A stretch of 64,000 nt of DNA from Leptodactylus fallax (taxonomy: Eukaryota > Chordata > Amphibia > Anura > Leptodactylidae), in NCBI GenBank assembly GCA_947044405.1, contig CAMRHE010000504.1:793001-857000 (forward strand), given 5' to 3'. Positions within the stretch are counted from its first letter, which is position 1, and each line of letters opens with the position of its first letter. Position numbers and translations under genes: made by a program. Of the stretch, positions 1-11,344 are shown in pieces. The notes under the pieces are model-generated. The model was not told the DNA's origin and searched no databases. It was given only the letters and a program-made list of their open reading frames with translations.

Positions 1-1455
1 CTGCAAATCCAGGTTATGATGCAAATAAAAATATCCCTGACATAAAGAGAAATCTGAGTACAATAAGGAAATCTGCTTACTGTCTACGACTAACATCAGA
101 AATAACACAAGCAGCTTGTCAGAGGTACATAGGCTCATCTTACACTCACTGTGAGCTGTGAGAAGTGCAATGTACAGGCAAGGAAAGTTTTGTGTAAGCA
201 GGTAGAGGCTGTGAAGCGAGACCTGCCCTTCCCCCCTCCATTTCTTGTGTTCCCATCTTGAGCTTGTTGGTTTCCAAAGATGGAACGTCCCGAGTAACAG
301 GGAGAGAACAGAAAATTAGGAAGAAGGGAGACACCTAGTGGCAGGAACTTTTGAGAGATTTTTAGGCTGAAAACAGAAACTTTTTTTTTTAAATAAAGGG
401 CATTATATTTTGGTCCAGAATCGCATGATCTATTAAATAAGACTAAGTAATTTGACAAGTTACTGACTGTTTAAAGCTGTTGGTTGGACAATCATTTAGC
501 TGACAGCCCCGATTCGCCCCACACTTTTGGCTCGGCTAAGCATGCATTTCATGTTGTCTATTTTTCCCACCTCTTTCCCCTGTACAGGAATTGTCTATTC
601 CTCTTTGACCGGACCTGTTCTTCCACTTTATAAGAGCTTTATCACCACCTACAAAATTAAAAGCCACTGTCCAAAGAGATTTTTAGATATAGGTATAAAT
701 TAGCCCCCCGCTGGAATGCCGCCCTAGGCAATTGTCTGCTTCACCCACTGCTACAGGGCTGCTATATGTAGATATTAATTGGATTGGATCTTTTATAGTG
801 AGGCCAATATTGGTCTGGAAAGAAGTTGTCTTAAGACTGAGATTTTATTAGGAGGGCACATAATATCACATCAATATCAAAAGTCACATCACGGTCAGTT
901 CTCACGGGTTTATAAAATCAGCGACGCCCCGAGAAATCGATCAAAAAGAAAAGAAGAAAACTTCCCCGCGCTGTTTTTTTTAACCCTGTGTGATTTGATC
1001 AGCTTAAGAGGGAAAGTGATTCAGACCAGGGGTCAGCAGCTTATAAGAAGCAAATTATATGTAATTAAGGATTTATCAGGCTCAATAAGTTTCTCGCACA
1101 CGGCTGATGTATCCGTGTAATGAAACAGCTGCTGACGTGCATGGAACAGACAGCCGCGCACGCACATTCTAGACGGCTTAATATCAGGAACTCAAATGAG
1201 ATTTGCTGTAAAAATTGCAGCTTTCACATTAGAGATGGGGGAAGCCATGCAAACTTCATTTTCTCTTTTATTAAATTCGTACACATGACGAGAGCTTAGG
1301 AGACGGTAGGACTGTGTCTGTTATCCATCAGTATTATTCTAAAGGATCCTAAACTCAATCTGATTTGTGTAATGTCTGGTTTCTGCATTAACTCAGAGAA
1401 ATAACCAACAGAAATGGCGCTGTACAACTAGTGAACCTCCATTCTCGTATCTTCG
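1..1455. other. Unique non-coding sequence, no gene seen
   Basis: No open frame here has a recognisable domain, and the longest (779-1120, plus strand, 113 codons) has no family signature. The part from about 900 to 1290 has the mixed AT-rich, non-repetitive texture with homeodomain-like and GATA/TCF-like words that often marks conserved non-coding DNA. That is an impression and cannot be tested without alignments. A short T-run lies near 970-980. Confidence 0.5.
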
Positions 1456-2746
1456 GTGTGGACTGAGGTACATAGCTCACCCCAGGACGAGGTACATAGC
1501 TCACTCCAGGACGAGGTACATAGCTCACCCCAGGACGAGGTACATAGCTCACCCCAGGACGAGGTACATAGCTCACCCCAGGACGAGGTACATAGCTCAC
1601 CATAGGACGAGGTATATAGCTCACCCCAGGACGAGGTATATAGCTCACCCCAGGATGAGGTACATAGCTCACCCCAGGACTGAGGTATATAGCTCACCCC
1701 AGGACTGAGGTACATAGCTCACCACAGGACTGAGGTACATAGCTCACCCCAGGACGAGGTACATAGCTCACCCCAGGACGAGGTACATAGCTCACCCCAG
1801 GCGAGCCGTACATAGCTCACCCCAGGACGAGGTATATAGCTCACCCCAGGACTGAGGTACATAGCTCACCATAGGACGAGGTATATAGCTCACCCCAGGA
1901 CGAGGTATATAGCTCACCCCAGGATGAGGTACATAGCTCACCCCAGGACTGAGGTATATAGCTCACCCCAGGACTGAGGTACATAGCTCACCATAGGACT
2001 GAGGTACATAGCTCTCCCCAGGACGAGGTACATAGCTCACCCCAGGACGAGGTACATAGCTCTCCCCAGGGCGAGGTCATAGCTCACCCCAGGACGAGGT
2101 ACATAGCTCACCCCAGGACGAGGTACATAGCTCACCCCAGGACGAGGTACATAGCTCACCCCAGGGGGACATAGCTCACCCCAGGACGAGGTACATAGCT
2201 CACCCCAGGACGAGGTACATAGCTCACCCCAGGACGAGGTACATAGCTCACCCCAGACGAGCGCTACATAGCTCACCCCAGGACGAGGTACATAGCTCAC
2301 CCCAGGACGAGGTACATAGCTCACCCCAGGACGAGGTACATAGCTCACCCCAGGACGAGGTACATAGCTCACCCCAGGCGAGGCCGTACATAGCTCACCC
2401 CAGGACGAGGTACATAGCTCTCCCCAGGACGAGGTACATAGCTCTCCCCCAGGACGAGGACATAGCTCACCCCAGGGCGAGGTACATAGCTCACCCCAGG
2501 ACGAGGTACATAGCTCACCCCAGGACGAGGTACATAGCTCACCCCAGGACGAGGTACATAGCTCACCCCAGGACGAGGTACATAGCTCTCACCCCAGGAC
2601 GAGGTACATAGCTCACCCCAGGACGAGGTACATAGCTCTCCCCAGGACGAGGTACATAGCTCTCCCCAGGACGAGGTACATAGCTCACCCCAGGACGAGG
2701 TACATAGCTCACCCCAGGACGAGGTACATAGCTCACCCCAGGACTT
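1456..2746. repeat. 24-bp minisatellite array
   Basis: About 53 head-to-tail copies of a 24-bp unit built around GGTACATAGCTCACCCCAGG plus ACGA. Most units are near identical. Variants include ACTGAGG for ACGAGG, TATATAG for TACATAG, and CTCTCCCC for CTCACCCC. The left part (about 1600-2010) contains a longer repeated block in which the order of the variants ACGAGGTATATAG, ATGAGG and ACTGAGG recurs, which points to higher-order duplication. Because 24 is a multiple of three, the array gives long open frames on the minus strand with an 8-residue period (GVSYVPRP). I regard these as artefacts of the period. A few units have small deletions, for example near 2166 and 2455. Confidence 0.95.
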
Positions 2747-2998
2747 AGAATCTACGCTATAACTTTGTTCCACTCATTTAGAGTTTAGAAACATCCCTAA
2801 ATAGAATGCAAATCAAAAATTAAGTGTAAAAATCCAGCTATGCAGGGGTGGGGTTAAGTGTCTAGTTGGGGTGTGGACAATGTTAGGCAGGGGAGTGGTC
2901 AGCTGGTATGTATTATATAATTATAGGTGTCAAGGAGACCATAAAAGAGCATAGAAGTAAAGATACAGCTACTAAATACAGAAAAATAAGGTTTAACC

Positions 2999-3566
2999 AG
3001 TAGAGATGAGAAAATCTCTTTTGGATCAGATTTGCTCAAATTGGCATTAGGTTTGATCAGGACTGAATAACTTTGGACCGAATCAATTGCCCTAAATAGA
3101 CATTTACTACCTCTCCAAAGAAGCCCAAAAGTAACCGAGAATAACCTTCCTGACCACATCTATATCTAAGCTTACAGCTGTTATGGACTGTTTTAGGTTG
3201 TGTGGTTTAGTAGGTCAGTTTTGGTCATTGAAACTAGGTCAATGGCCTAGTTTCATGACAGAGAATAACCTCATGGACCACCTCTAAACCAGCCAATGAC
3301 AGTCATAAGCTGATTACAGTTGTTATTGGTTGGATTCTTTCATGTGGGCCAAGAGTTTTTTCATGGTCACTGAAACTAAGTCAATGACCTAGTTTCAATG
3401 ACCAAAAGTAAACCCCCCAGACGATGTCTAAACCAGCCAATGACTCCTTTAAGCTAGTTACATCTGCCATTGGCTGCTTTTGATCAGTTACTCTCGGCTA
3501 TTGAAAATAGGTCAATGATCTATTTTCAGTGATGGAGAATAACACCTTTCTGACCGATTAGTCCAA
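2999..3566. repeat. Degenerate ~140-bp tandem repeat with hairpins
   Basis: About three and a third diverged copies, each containing an AGAATAAC-like start, a CTAAACCAGCCAATGAC-like segment and a short perfect or near-perfect hairpin. The hairpins centre on GAAACTAGG...CCTAGTTTC near 3228-3253, GAAACTAAG...CCTAGTTTC near 3380-3400, and GAAAATAG...CTATTTTC near 3500-3525. The block begins with TAGAGATGAG, a start word also seen in the MITE-like element at 27631, so it may be a mobile element that carries internal tandem repeats. The outer ends were not resolved. Confidence 0.6.
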
Positions 3567-6500
3567 AACAAATTCCAAAAGTTTTTGAAAATTTTAACCT
3601 ACTTTGATTCACAATTATGTGCCCCTCTAACTACAGCACCCCCTGCTTTTGGAGCTGGCAAGAAAGGATGGACACTTGGGAACTGACACTTGGGTCATTG
3701 AGACAGCAATAAGAATCTCATAGTAACTATGTTGATGACAAAATTGTGAAAAATAAATGTTAAAATTTGTATCTATGCCGAATCTCTTGAGATGTGTTAC
3801 CAAGATTTTTATGGAGCAATGGTGGTTTTCAGTTTTCTTCCTTAGGCTGGTCATTCATGATTTAGCCCAGTCCAATTTGTGATTTGACTGATGGTGTTCA
3901 CTGGTGACAACCAGGTGTGTAACTAGGCAGTAGTCCAAGTGCTGGACCTCAGGGTTAACAACCAGCCGCTCTGCCTTGTCTCCAGTGTTTAGGTATAGGA
4001 ATAGGGCAGCATGAAGAATCTTTGTCCCAAGTGAAAGTCTAGCTATGATAGTGATGTCCCATAGGTGACCCAAGCATGATGTCCCATCAATGATGATGAG
4101 ATGCCTACTCTACCTTTATAGAATCCTGATAGTTTCTATATTCCCTAACCACATCATATCATATAAATTCTATTGTTAACCTAAACACTCCAGGCAGGAT
4201 TTTAATCAAGGTTTAATGGTCATCTTTCATTCGAGAACACCTGGAACGCCATGGGTAGTTGAAGCCTTCGATACCAGTTACCAGTTGCGCAAACTGGGTC
4301 AAAATGCCACCAGTGATTTGTCTTCCAGGTCATGTGTTTGTTATTGCAACAAATGTTGTCTCCTGGTCCAGGCTCGTCTTATATTTCTCTTTCTTTTTAT
4401 ATCACCCTCCTGGGTCTCTATGAGTTATAGTAGCAATCAGAAGAAGACGGGAGCAAGGCTACATCTGCATCTCCTGTCCTAGTAATAGCACAAGTCAAGG
4501 ACACCGTCACCTCCCTGATTATATTTCTGAAATGACTGTGGGAATTGCCGGATGTATTGAGTTCTATGGTAGACAGTAATAATTGGTTGACTGGGGGAAG
4601 ATGATCAAGTTCTTGGGGACATCATAAGGTAAAAGAAGGCTAAATAAAAAATTCAGATTAAACCCTGATGAATATCAAACACGCTATAAAACAGAATCTC
4701 ATTCCTGATTTGCTTCCCTCACATGGTTCCAGCCACAGAGCACAATGTAAAATGGAAAAATTTCAAAACTTTGTACAAAAATTCGTGCAGTTGGACAATG
4801 TGATCAGAAAGTTAGGTAAGTGACATGGAAGATTGGAACCACTCTAAAACACTCTAGAACAGTCAGCCTCTTCTGGAATACAACTTCTGGAATGTTAGCA
4901 AGTTGACAACATCCCTATTCGCCTTCCCTATGGGTTGAGTAAACCTACCAATGAGTCCTTCCTTAAATATGTGTCATGAGCTTTTCTAAACAACATGCTT
5001 TGTGTCTTTGTGTGGCCACCCAGTGCTTGTGATGTTCTCTGAGACCTGTCAAGGGTTTTGCTAGCAAGTTGCAGATTGCATTGAATTAGAGAAATTGGAG
5101 TTCTTAACCAAATTTTGACCATCGTTCCCAAGTTAAGGGTGGACACATCTTGCTGGGCAGATGAGGCAATGTTTTAGTTTTCAACTTTGCTACTTTTATC
5201 TTCTTTTATTCAAATATACAAAGTATCATCTTTATAATGTATCACCTTGAAAAGTAATATGTCTCCTTTCCTTAAACCATTATGTCCACTCTTTTGGGAC
5301 AATAGTGCTCCATGGTTTCCATAATTCACTTGGTCTAGATTCTTCCTTCCTTCTTGGCTGGTTTTGCAGATCTTCTGAGGAGGGAAGTATCTGTTCAGGT
5401 TTTCCTTCACCCACTGGGTTAAACTTGACTTGGTCTTTCACACTCAGAAGTCTAAGCCCCATTGATAGACTACAGGCAGCCATAAACACCATTAGGCTTG
5501 CATATAGCTGAGTCTGATACTTGTAAGGATTCTTCATGTAAGGTGCATGCTTCATATAATAAGGTGATATCAAGGCACATCTATTTATATAGTCTCCTTC
5601 TGTATTAGTATACACTTATATTATAGGCTATCATAGGACGTGTCATTGAATGCAGATGTCGGAAACTATTTCTAGGGCTGCCAGCAGGAGCAGGAAGGCT
5701 TGACACGGCGTCTCCCTCCTTATATGTCGCTTCCTGATAATGCACCACAGTAAATCACAGGCAAGAACAAATCTAGAAATTGTGCAGAATATGTCATTTT
5801 CTGCTGCGGGGCTGTTGTGTGTCTGTGTCTGAGCGTGACTTAATACAGAGCCAGACCCGCTGCTTCACTGCACTCCAAAGGGACGGTGTAAGGACACAAG
5901 TGTTGCTTTGTGTATATTGATCCGCGATTCTTCAGACATTGTCACTTGTCAATGCCGCAAATTCTTTATGCTCTTATGTTGTTTACCTGGGAGCTTAAAG
6001 AAGAGTCTGACATCACGTCAGAACTACTCCAATACAAAGGACTGATGTGACAGAGTTGAGCTGGTATTGATCTGAGTGCAGATACAGTAAGGCCTCACAC
6101 ACACAGCAGAGTAAGGAGCATGAAAGCTCTATGGAAGGGACAGGCAACCTCACAGTACCACTAATTCACTTGGGAAAGAAGGGGTTAATAGCCCCAATAG
6201 AGTTGGGTAGGGTGTTAGCCGTACACAGTCTGGAGTATAGCAGGGCTGCACAAGCAGTACTGTATAGTGCAGGTAGACTGGCAGTGAAGCAAGAGAGAGT
6301 CCACCAGCATAACTATAGGGGTTGCAGTGGTCGCAGCTGCCACTGGACTTTATGGGACCACAGATCACCATCACCACACTAGGGATTAATAAGCTTCTTT
6401 GATCTCCGTTATGATTTCCTTTGATATGATTTCCTATGTGGGGGAATGATGTGCACAGACATGAGGTGCAGAAGACATCATGGTGGTCTGGGCCAGATAG

Positions 6501-6795
6501 AGAAGGAAAGGGAAATGTAAATGCTGCTAAAGTAGAAATTGTGCAGCAGGACTTAGTTATGCCCCTTTGAAAGTGTGTGGTTAGCAGAGCTGGTTTAGTG
6601 ATGTGCATAGCCGTGAGGAGTCTGCGGACAAAGGGTTGGTTCGGCAGTGAAGCAGCGAGGAGTCTGTGAGCCGGCTGAGCAGATTAAACCATGCGGGAGA
6701 CGAGTCTGTGGGATGGCGGGTGAAGAAAGGAACAACCTGTATAATCAGATAACAAGATTAGATAACCCTGGAGGGTGATGTTATTACAAAAACTC
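3567..6795. other. Unique non-coding sequence, no gene seen
   Basis: Several short open frames occur on both strands, none longer than about 150 codons and none with a motif I recognise. Base composition is ordinary. I see no tandem repeats of note, no RNA gene and no splice-bounded exon that I could defend. A fragment around 6305-6350 has the look of a dispersed repeat, but I could not find its ends. Confidence 0.5.
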
Positions 6796-7570
6796 TGCAG
6801 TCAGAGAGCCCAGAGGAGAAGGCATAACACTGTCATGGGGGACAGTCAAAAAGGGACAAGCCCTCGTGCTCCAGAATGGTGGTATGTGGCAGCAACAATA
6901 TGAATGTCCATACAGAGGGGCAGATTTATTATGTCTTGTACTCCAGTTTTCTGGCATCCGAGGCATAAAAAGTTGCAACTCTTTGCCCAAGATATGATTT
7001 TGTGCAAAAAAATATGACTTTTTTAGAATTTTGCAAAACCTTTGTCACTTTCTCAGAAAAGGGCGTGTCAAAAGTGGGCAGGGAATGGTGTAAATGATGG
7101 GGCAATTGTACACCAGCAACGACATGGCGCTCATATTCCCCATTTTTGAGGAGGTGTGCATGTGAGGTGTAGCTTCTTCTATGGGGCTATGGAGATCTGC
7201 CCCACTGTGTCACTCAACGTCCTATCTAGGGTCTAGTTGGATTGAGACCTGGAAGATGTGTCCCAATGGTTGGTAAACCTTCAGAAGATTGTGCTCTCCT
7301 TCTCTCCTGTAATAGATGGAAAGGGGATGGAAGATATTAACTAAATGATCAAGTCCTGCAGCCCCAGAATGGTGGCATGAGAAGATACATAGAGCAGGTC
7401 GCTCAACGTCCTTACTAGGATCTAGTTTGACCAAGATAGTACATGGGCAGAAGGTTATTCTCTAGTTCTCTCCACAAAGAGATTGGAAAGTGGTGGAAAA
7501 AGTCAAAAGTGCTGAGCTGTCCTGCACCAGGATGATGGCATGTAATGGCACAAACCTGCATGTCTGCAGT
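6796..7570. repeat. Degenerate ~160-200-bp tandem repeat, interrupted by a MITE
   Basis: Three diverged copies share CTCAACGTCC (7213 and 7402), TCTAGTT, and a CCAGAATGGTGGCATG-like word (near 6871, 7364 and 7525). Spacing is about 189 bp for the first landmark and about 163 bp for the last. The distance between the first and second CCAGAATGG words falls to about 206 bp once the inserted element at 6917-7203 is subtracted, so that element landed inside a pre-existing array. Confidence 0.6.
6917..7203. mobile_element. MITE-like element with GGGGCAGAT terminal inverted repeats
   Basis: The left end reads GGGGCAGATTTATTATG and the right end GGAGATCTGCCCC, so the outer 9 bases (GGGGCAGAT / ATCTGCCCC) are exact inverted repeats about 287 bp apart. 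No open frame with transposase features is present, so it would be non-autonomous. No clear target-site duplication could be read and I do not assign a superfamily. It sits within a degenerate tandem repeat. Confidence 0.6.
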
Positions 7571-8080
7571 CCTAGTATCTCAACAATTATACCGAGAGAC
7601 TAAACTCCGAGCATGTGGTCAGATCAGATGTTAATTTGCTGCATTATTCCGGCTCGTTTTCATCATTGCGGAGGATAAATTGATGTTTACGCCTTATAGA
7701 CGCACAGTGGTGGCTTAGCAGAAAATTGCCTATTAATTTTATTTCCGCCCATATAACACCCTGAGTCAGGATTTTCCACTTCTAGTTAAACATGTTTAGC
7801 ACATTAAGGAACATTACTCATTCTCCGAATCCCACTCTCTTGTAGCTCGCTGTAAATCCTTACACTGACACAAACCGCTGTGCACTGCTTATGGTGGGAA
7901 CATCAGACCGTAGACTCAAGGATAAATTTCTGTACAAGTGTGACACTCACACCTTGGGGGGAATATTTATTCCTGCTACACCAGATTGGAATACTTGAGG
8001 TTGTGGCAAATCCTTAGCACATGGGTCTAATTTACACCAACTCCCTCTGTGTCTGCATCACTCTCCACTATATACAAAAG
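7571..8080. other. Unique sequence, possibly conserved non-coding
   Basis: No open frame of interest. The stretch 7600-7870 is non-repetitive, with TTAATTTG, GATAAATTGATG, TTAATTTTATTTCC and similar AT-rich words in a GC-balanced context, the texture of many vertebrate conserved non-coding elements. No function can be assigned from one sequence. It abuts the 35-bp minisatellite on its right. Confidence 0.35.
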
Positions 8081-9412
8081 TTATATTCTTGTACATAGGA
8101 GGTAGTATTATAGCAGTTATATTCTTGTACATAGGAGCAGTATTATAGTAGTTATATTCTTGTACATAGGAGCAGTATTATAGTAGTTATATTCTTGTAC
8201 ATAGGAGCAGTATTATAGTAGTTATATTCTTGTACATAGGAGGTAGTATTATAGTAGTTATATTCTTGTACATAGGAGCAGTATTATAGTAGTTATATTC
8301 TTGTACATAGGAGCAGTATTATAGTAGTTATATTCTTGTACATAGGATCAGTATTATAGTAGTTATATTCTTGTACATAGGAGCAGTATTATAGTAGTTA
8401 TATTCTTGTACATAGGAGCAGTATTATAGTAGTTATATTCTTGTACATAGGAGCAGTATTATAGTAGTTATATTCTTGTACATAGGAGGTAGTATTATAG
8501 TAGTTATATTCTTGTACATAGGAGCAGTATTATAGTAGTTATATTCTTGTACATAGGAGCAGTATTATAGTAGTTATATTCTTGTACATAGGATCAGTAT
8601 TATAGTAGTTATATTCTTGTACATAGGAGGCAGTATTATAGTATTTATATTCTTGTACATAGGAGGTAGTATTATAGTAGTTATATTCTTGTACATAGGA
8701 GTAGTATTATAGTAGTTATATTCTTGTACATAGTAGGTAGTATTATAGTAGTTATATTCTTGTACATAGGAGCAGTATTATAGTAGTTATATTCTTGTAC
8801 ATAGGAGCAGTATTATAGTAGTTATATTCTTGTACATAGGAGCAGTATTATAGTAGTTATATTCTTGTACATAGGAGGTAGTATTATAGCAGTTATATTC
8901 TTGTACATAGGAGCAGTATTATAGTAGTTATATTCTTGTACATAGGGGGCAGTATTATAGTAGTTATATTCTTGTACATAGGAGTAGTATTATAGTAGTT
9001 ATATTCTTGTACATAGGAGGTAGTATTATAGTAGTTATATTCTTGTACATAGGTGGCAGTATTATAGTAGTTATATTCTTGTACATAGGAGTAGTATTAT
9101 AGTAGTTATATTCTTGTACATAGGAGGTAGTATTATAGCAGTTATATTCTTGTACATAGGAGCAGTATTATAGTAGTTATATTCTTGTACATAGGGGGCA
9201 GTATTATAGTAGTTATATTCTTGTACATAGGAGTAGTATTATAGTAGTTATATTCTTGTACATAGGAGTAGTATTATAGTAGATATATTCTTGTACATAG
9301 GAGCAGTATTATAGTAGTTATATTCTTGTACATAGGAGCAGTATTATAGTAGTTATATTCTTATACATAGGAGGCAGTATTATAGTAGTTATATTCTTGT
9401 ACATAGGAGGCA
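8081..9412. repeat. 35-bp minisatellite, left part of a split array
   Basis: About 37 near-identical copies of a 35-37-bp unit made of TTATATTCTTGTACATAGG followed by AGCAGTATTATAGTAG. Unit length varies with the linker (GAGCAG, GAGGTAG, GAGGCAG, GGGGGCAG, GAGTAG). The array stops abruptly at 9412 inside the word TAGGAGGCA, where a retroelement begins, and the same unit resumes at 12678. The two parts were therefore one continuous array before the insertion. Confidence 0.96.
9404..9412. repeat. Left target-site duplication (TAGGAGGCA)
   Basis: The 9 bases TAGGAGGCA end the left minisatellite and are repeated exactly at 12678-12686, where the minisatellite restarts. The flanking bases differ (A on the left, C on the right). 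Removing the insert and one copy gives an uninterrupted minisatellite unit, as expected for target-primed reverse transcription. Confidence 0.8.
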
Positions 9413-9415
9413 ATT

Positions 9416-9421
9416 TTTATT
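9416..9421 (-). terminator. AATAAA polyadenylation signal at the element's 3' end
   Basis: The minus strand reads TTTAATAAAAAT immediately before the target-site duplication. The AATAAA hexamer lies only three bases from the junction, so there is no room for the usual spacing to a cleavage site. It may be part of a short A-rich tail rather than a working signal. Confidence 0.5.
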
Positions 9422-9622
9422 AAAGTAAAAACAAACAAAAATACAATTAAACAACAATTCTTTCAGTAATTTCAGACATTTTGTATGTACAAAGAAGGAT
9501 CAAACAAGAAAATACTTAAAGCAAAATCAACTTAAAGAGTCCACACCTGTTGGAGAAGAAAATTTAAAGAACATACAGTAAAACTAAAAAGATCAAACTT
9601 AAACTAGATCCACTTTCTTCCA

Positions 9623-11344
9623 TCATAAATCTGAATCAGAGCTGTCCTGGTGACCTGCTGTTTCCATGTCTGATTCAGACTGCACCTCAGCTCGGCGGGG
9701 TCTCCTTTTAGTAGGAGGATCACCCTCTTCCTCATCGTACTCTGCCATCATTTGTTGGATCTTTCTGTCTAGTTCCTCTTCTCCGTCTGACTCTGATAGG
9801 ATATAGAATCTATTTGCCGTTGCAGTAACATCGCCCGTTCTATCCAATCTCATCTTAGTTGGTTTTTGGACAGTGGACCACTCACTCTCAGGCTTACGGC
9901 TGGATCTATCTTTCTTCCTTCTCTTAGTACTGGTGGGTGTTGGGGCAGGAGAAGAGATGGCCACTGAGGGTTGTACAACTTGGTCAACAACCTCCATGGT
10001 CGCCTCAATGGGTCCTAACTGGGCTTGGTCCTGGGTGGTATCACCTGTATCTGGTTGTGGCTCTGACTCAGTGACTACTGACCCTGACAACAGCGCCTCC
10101 TCCTCCTCCTGTATGTCATCAGCCGCTGCCAGCAAGTCCTCATCAGGGATATCCCTATGGATTTTGTGCCAAGCATCAGGACAATCCCTGTGAGGGTGAC
10201 CCATCTTACCACACAGATTACATCTAATGTTTTTGCAGGTAGCGCTCACGTGGCCCATTTCATTACACAAGTTGCACTTTACCATGGTGCACACACTCGC
10301 TATATGACCGGACTTCCCACACCTAAAGCATCTGCGTGGCTGACCCGCATAGAAGCAGATGCCTTTCTCTCGGCCAATAAAGAATGAGTTGGGCAGATGT
10401 TGGGTTACGTTGTTGTTCTGATGCAACTTAACCAGGACCTTCCACCCACCAGTCCAGATCCCGTCTTCGTCACTGTTCTTAGTAAGATCGGACATTAGGT
10501 CGCAGTGTCTCCTGAGCCAGATGACAATGTCCTGAGGGGGAACGGCCTCATTCCAGAATACAATGGTGACACTTGCCGTATCTGGCCTAGAGATGGGGAT
10601 GAAGCTGAACTTATTCCAACCCTCAGTATCTCTGAACCTGGTGACATTAGCCCAGAAACGGTCCAGATCAGACATCAGCTTAAAGCTGACATCATACCCC
10701 TGGCGGTCAGGAAGGTTTATCACTGCCAGGATGTCAGTCGGCAGGAAGCCCATCTGGGTACATAGGAGCCCTCTGACCACAAACCTTCTATCAGGCAGAT
10801 CTTCCTTGGCACCTCTGTGCCTAAACCTGACTACATTCCTCCTCTTGAAAGCCTGGCCTGTATAGTTCGTGCCTGATGTAAAAGATGGAGCACCGCGGCT
10901 CCAGGCATTCCCAGAGGAGGCATGGCCAGATCCGCCATCTTGGCGTGTCTGTGGGCGCTGTGTGGGTTGCTGAGCACCTGCACTACGAGGTTCTGTTACT
11001 GCATTAGTAACTAGAGGGGGAAAGTCCTGCACATTGGACTGTGCTGTGTCCGCCCCACCATCAACCTCTATGTCTGCGACATCACCAGACTCCAGAGACT
11101 GGACTGTAGAGGGGTCTAATGTCATAGATGGTGAAGGATCCCCCCCAGAATGAGAAACACTTCCCCCTGCTACACCATTATCACATACAGGATTATCTAT
11201 CATTTCAGACATATTAGATGGATAGTCAGTGGCAGCAGAGTCCTGCACAGCAGAGTCCACAGTGTTATTATAGTCACTACTGGTGACTTGCACAGCAGAG
11301 TCCAGACTGTCCCACACACTCACAACCTGAGACCCCCAAATGTG
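9623..11344 (-). CDS. Retroelement ORF1, C-terminal part with three CCHC zinc knuckles
   Basis: Open from just after a TAG at 11345-11347 down to a stop at the 9623 end, about 570 codons. Numbering from the GTG at 11323, residues 1-150 are low-complexity, acidic and Ser/Thr-rich. Residues 178-310 form a conserved globular region (starting RRFVVRGLLCTQMGF and including GIWTGGWKVLVKL) of the ZCCHC3/Tx1-ORF1 type. Three CX2CX4HX4C knuckles follow at 332-345, 350-363 and 368-381. The tail has a basic patch (KRRKKDRSSRK) and acidic serine stretches. No ATG occurs at the start of the frame; the first internal Met is residue 38. The frame is therefore best read as the continuation of the upstream ORF1 segment, offset by one base at a run of five G (minus strand, 11333-11337). 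Expected role by family: an RNA-binding chaperone of the LINE ribonucleoprotein. Confidence 0.75.
   Translation of the reverse strand, partial: HIWGSQVVSVWDSLDSAVQVTSSDYNNTVDSAVQDSAATDYPSNMSEMIDNPVCDNGVAGGSVSHSGGDPSPSMTLDPSTVQSLESGDVADIEVDGGADTAQSNVQDFPPLVTNAVTEPRSAGAQQPTQRPQTRQDGGSGHASSGNAWSRGAPSFTSGTNYTGQAFKRRNVVRFRHRGAKEDLPDRRFVVRGLLCTQMGFLPTDILAVINLPDRQGYDVSFKLMSDLDRFWANVTRFRDTEGWNKFSFIPISRPDTASVTIVFWNEAVPPQDIVIWLRRHCDLMSDLTKNSDEDGIWTGGWKVLVKLHQNNNVTQHLPNSFFIGREKGICFYAGQPRRCFRCGKSGHIASVCTMVKCNLCNEMGHVSATCKNIRCNLCGKMGHPHRDCPDAWHKIHRDIPDEDLLAAADDIQEEEEALLSGSVVTESEPQPDTGDTTQDQAQLGPIEATMEVVDQVVQPSVAISSPAPTPTSTKRRKKDRSSRKPESEWSTVQKPTKMRLDRTGDVTATANRFYILSESDGEEELDRKIQQMMAEYDEEEGDPPTKRRPRRAEVQSESDMETAGHQDSSDSDL

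Noticed and set aside
1388..2773. Minus-strand frames with repeated GVSYVPRP or WGELCTSS peptides
   Set aside because: A product of the 24-bp period. Several overlapping frames are open at once and no flanking coding sequence exists.
9873..10865. Plus-strand open frames opposite the retroelement ORF1
   Set aside because: Shadows of the minus-strand coding sequence, which has clear CCHC motifs.
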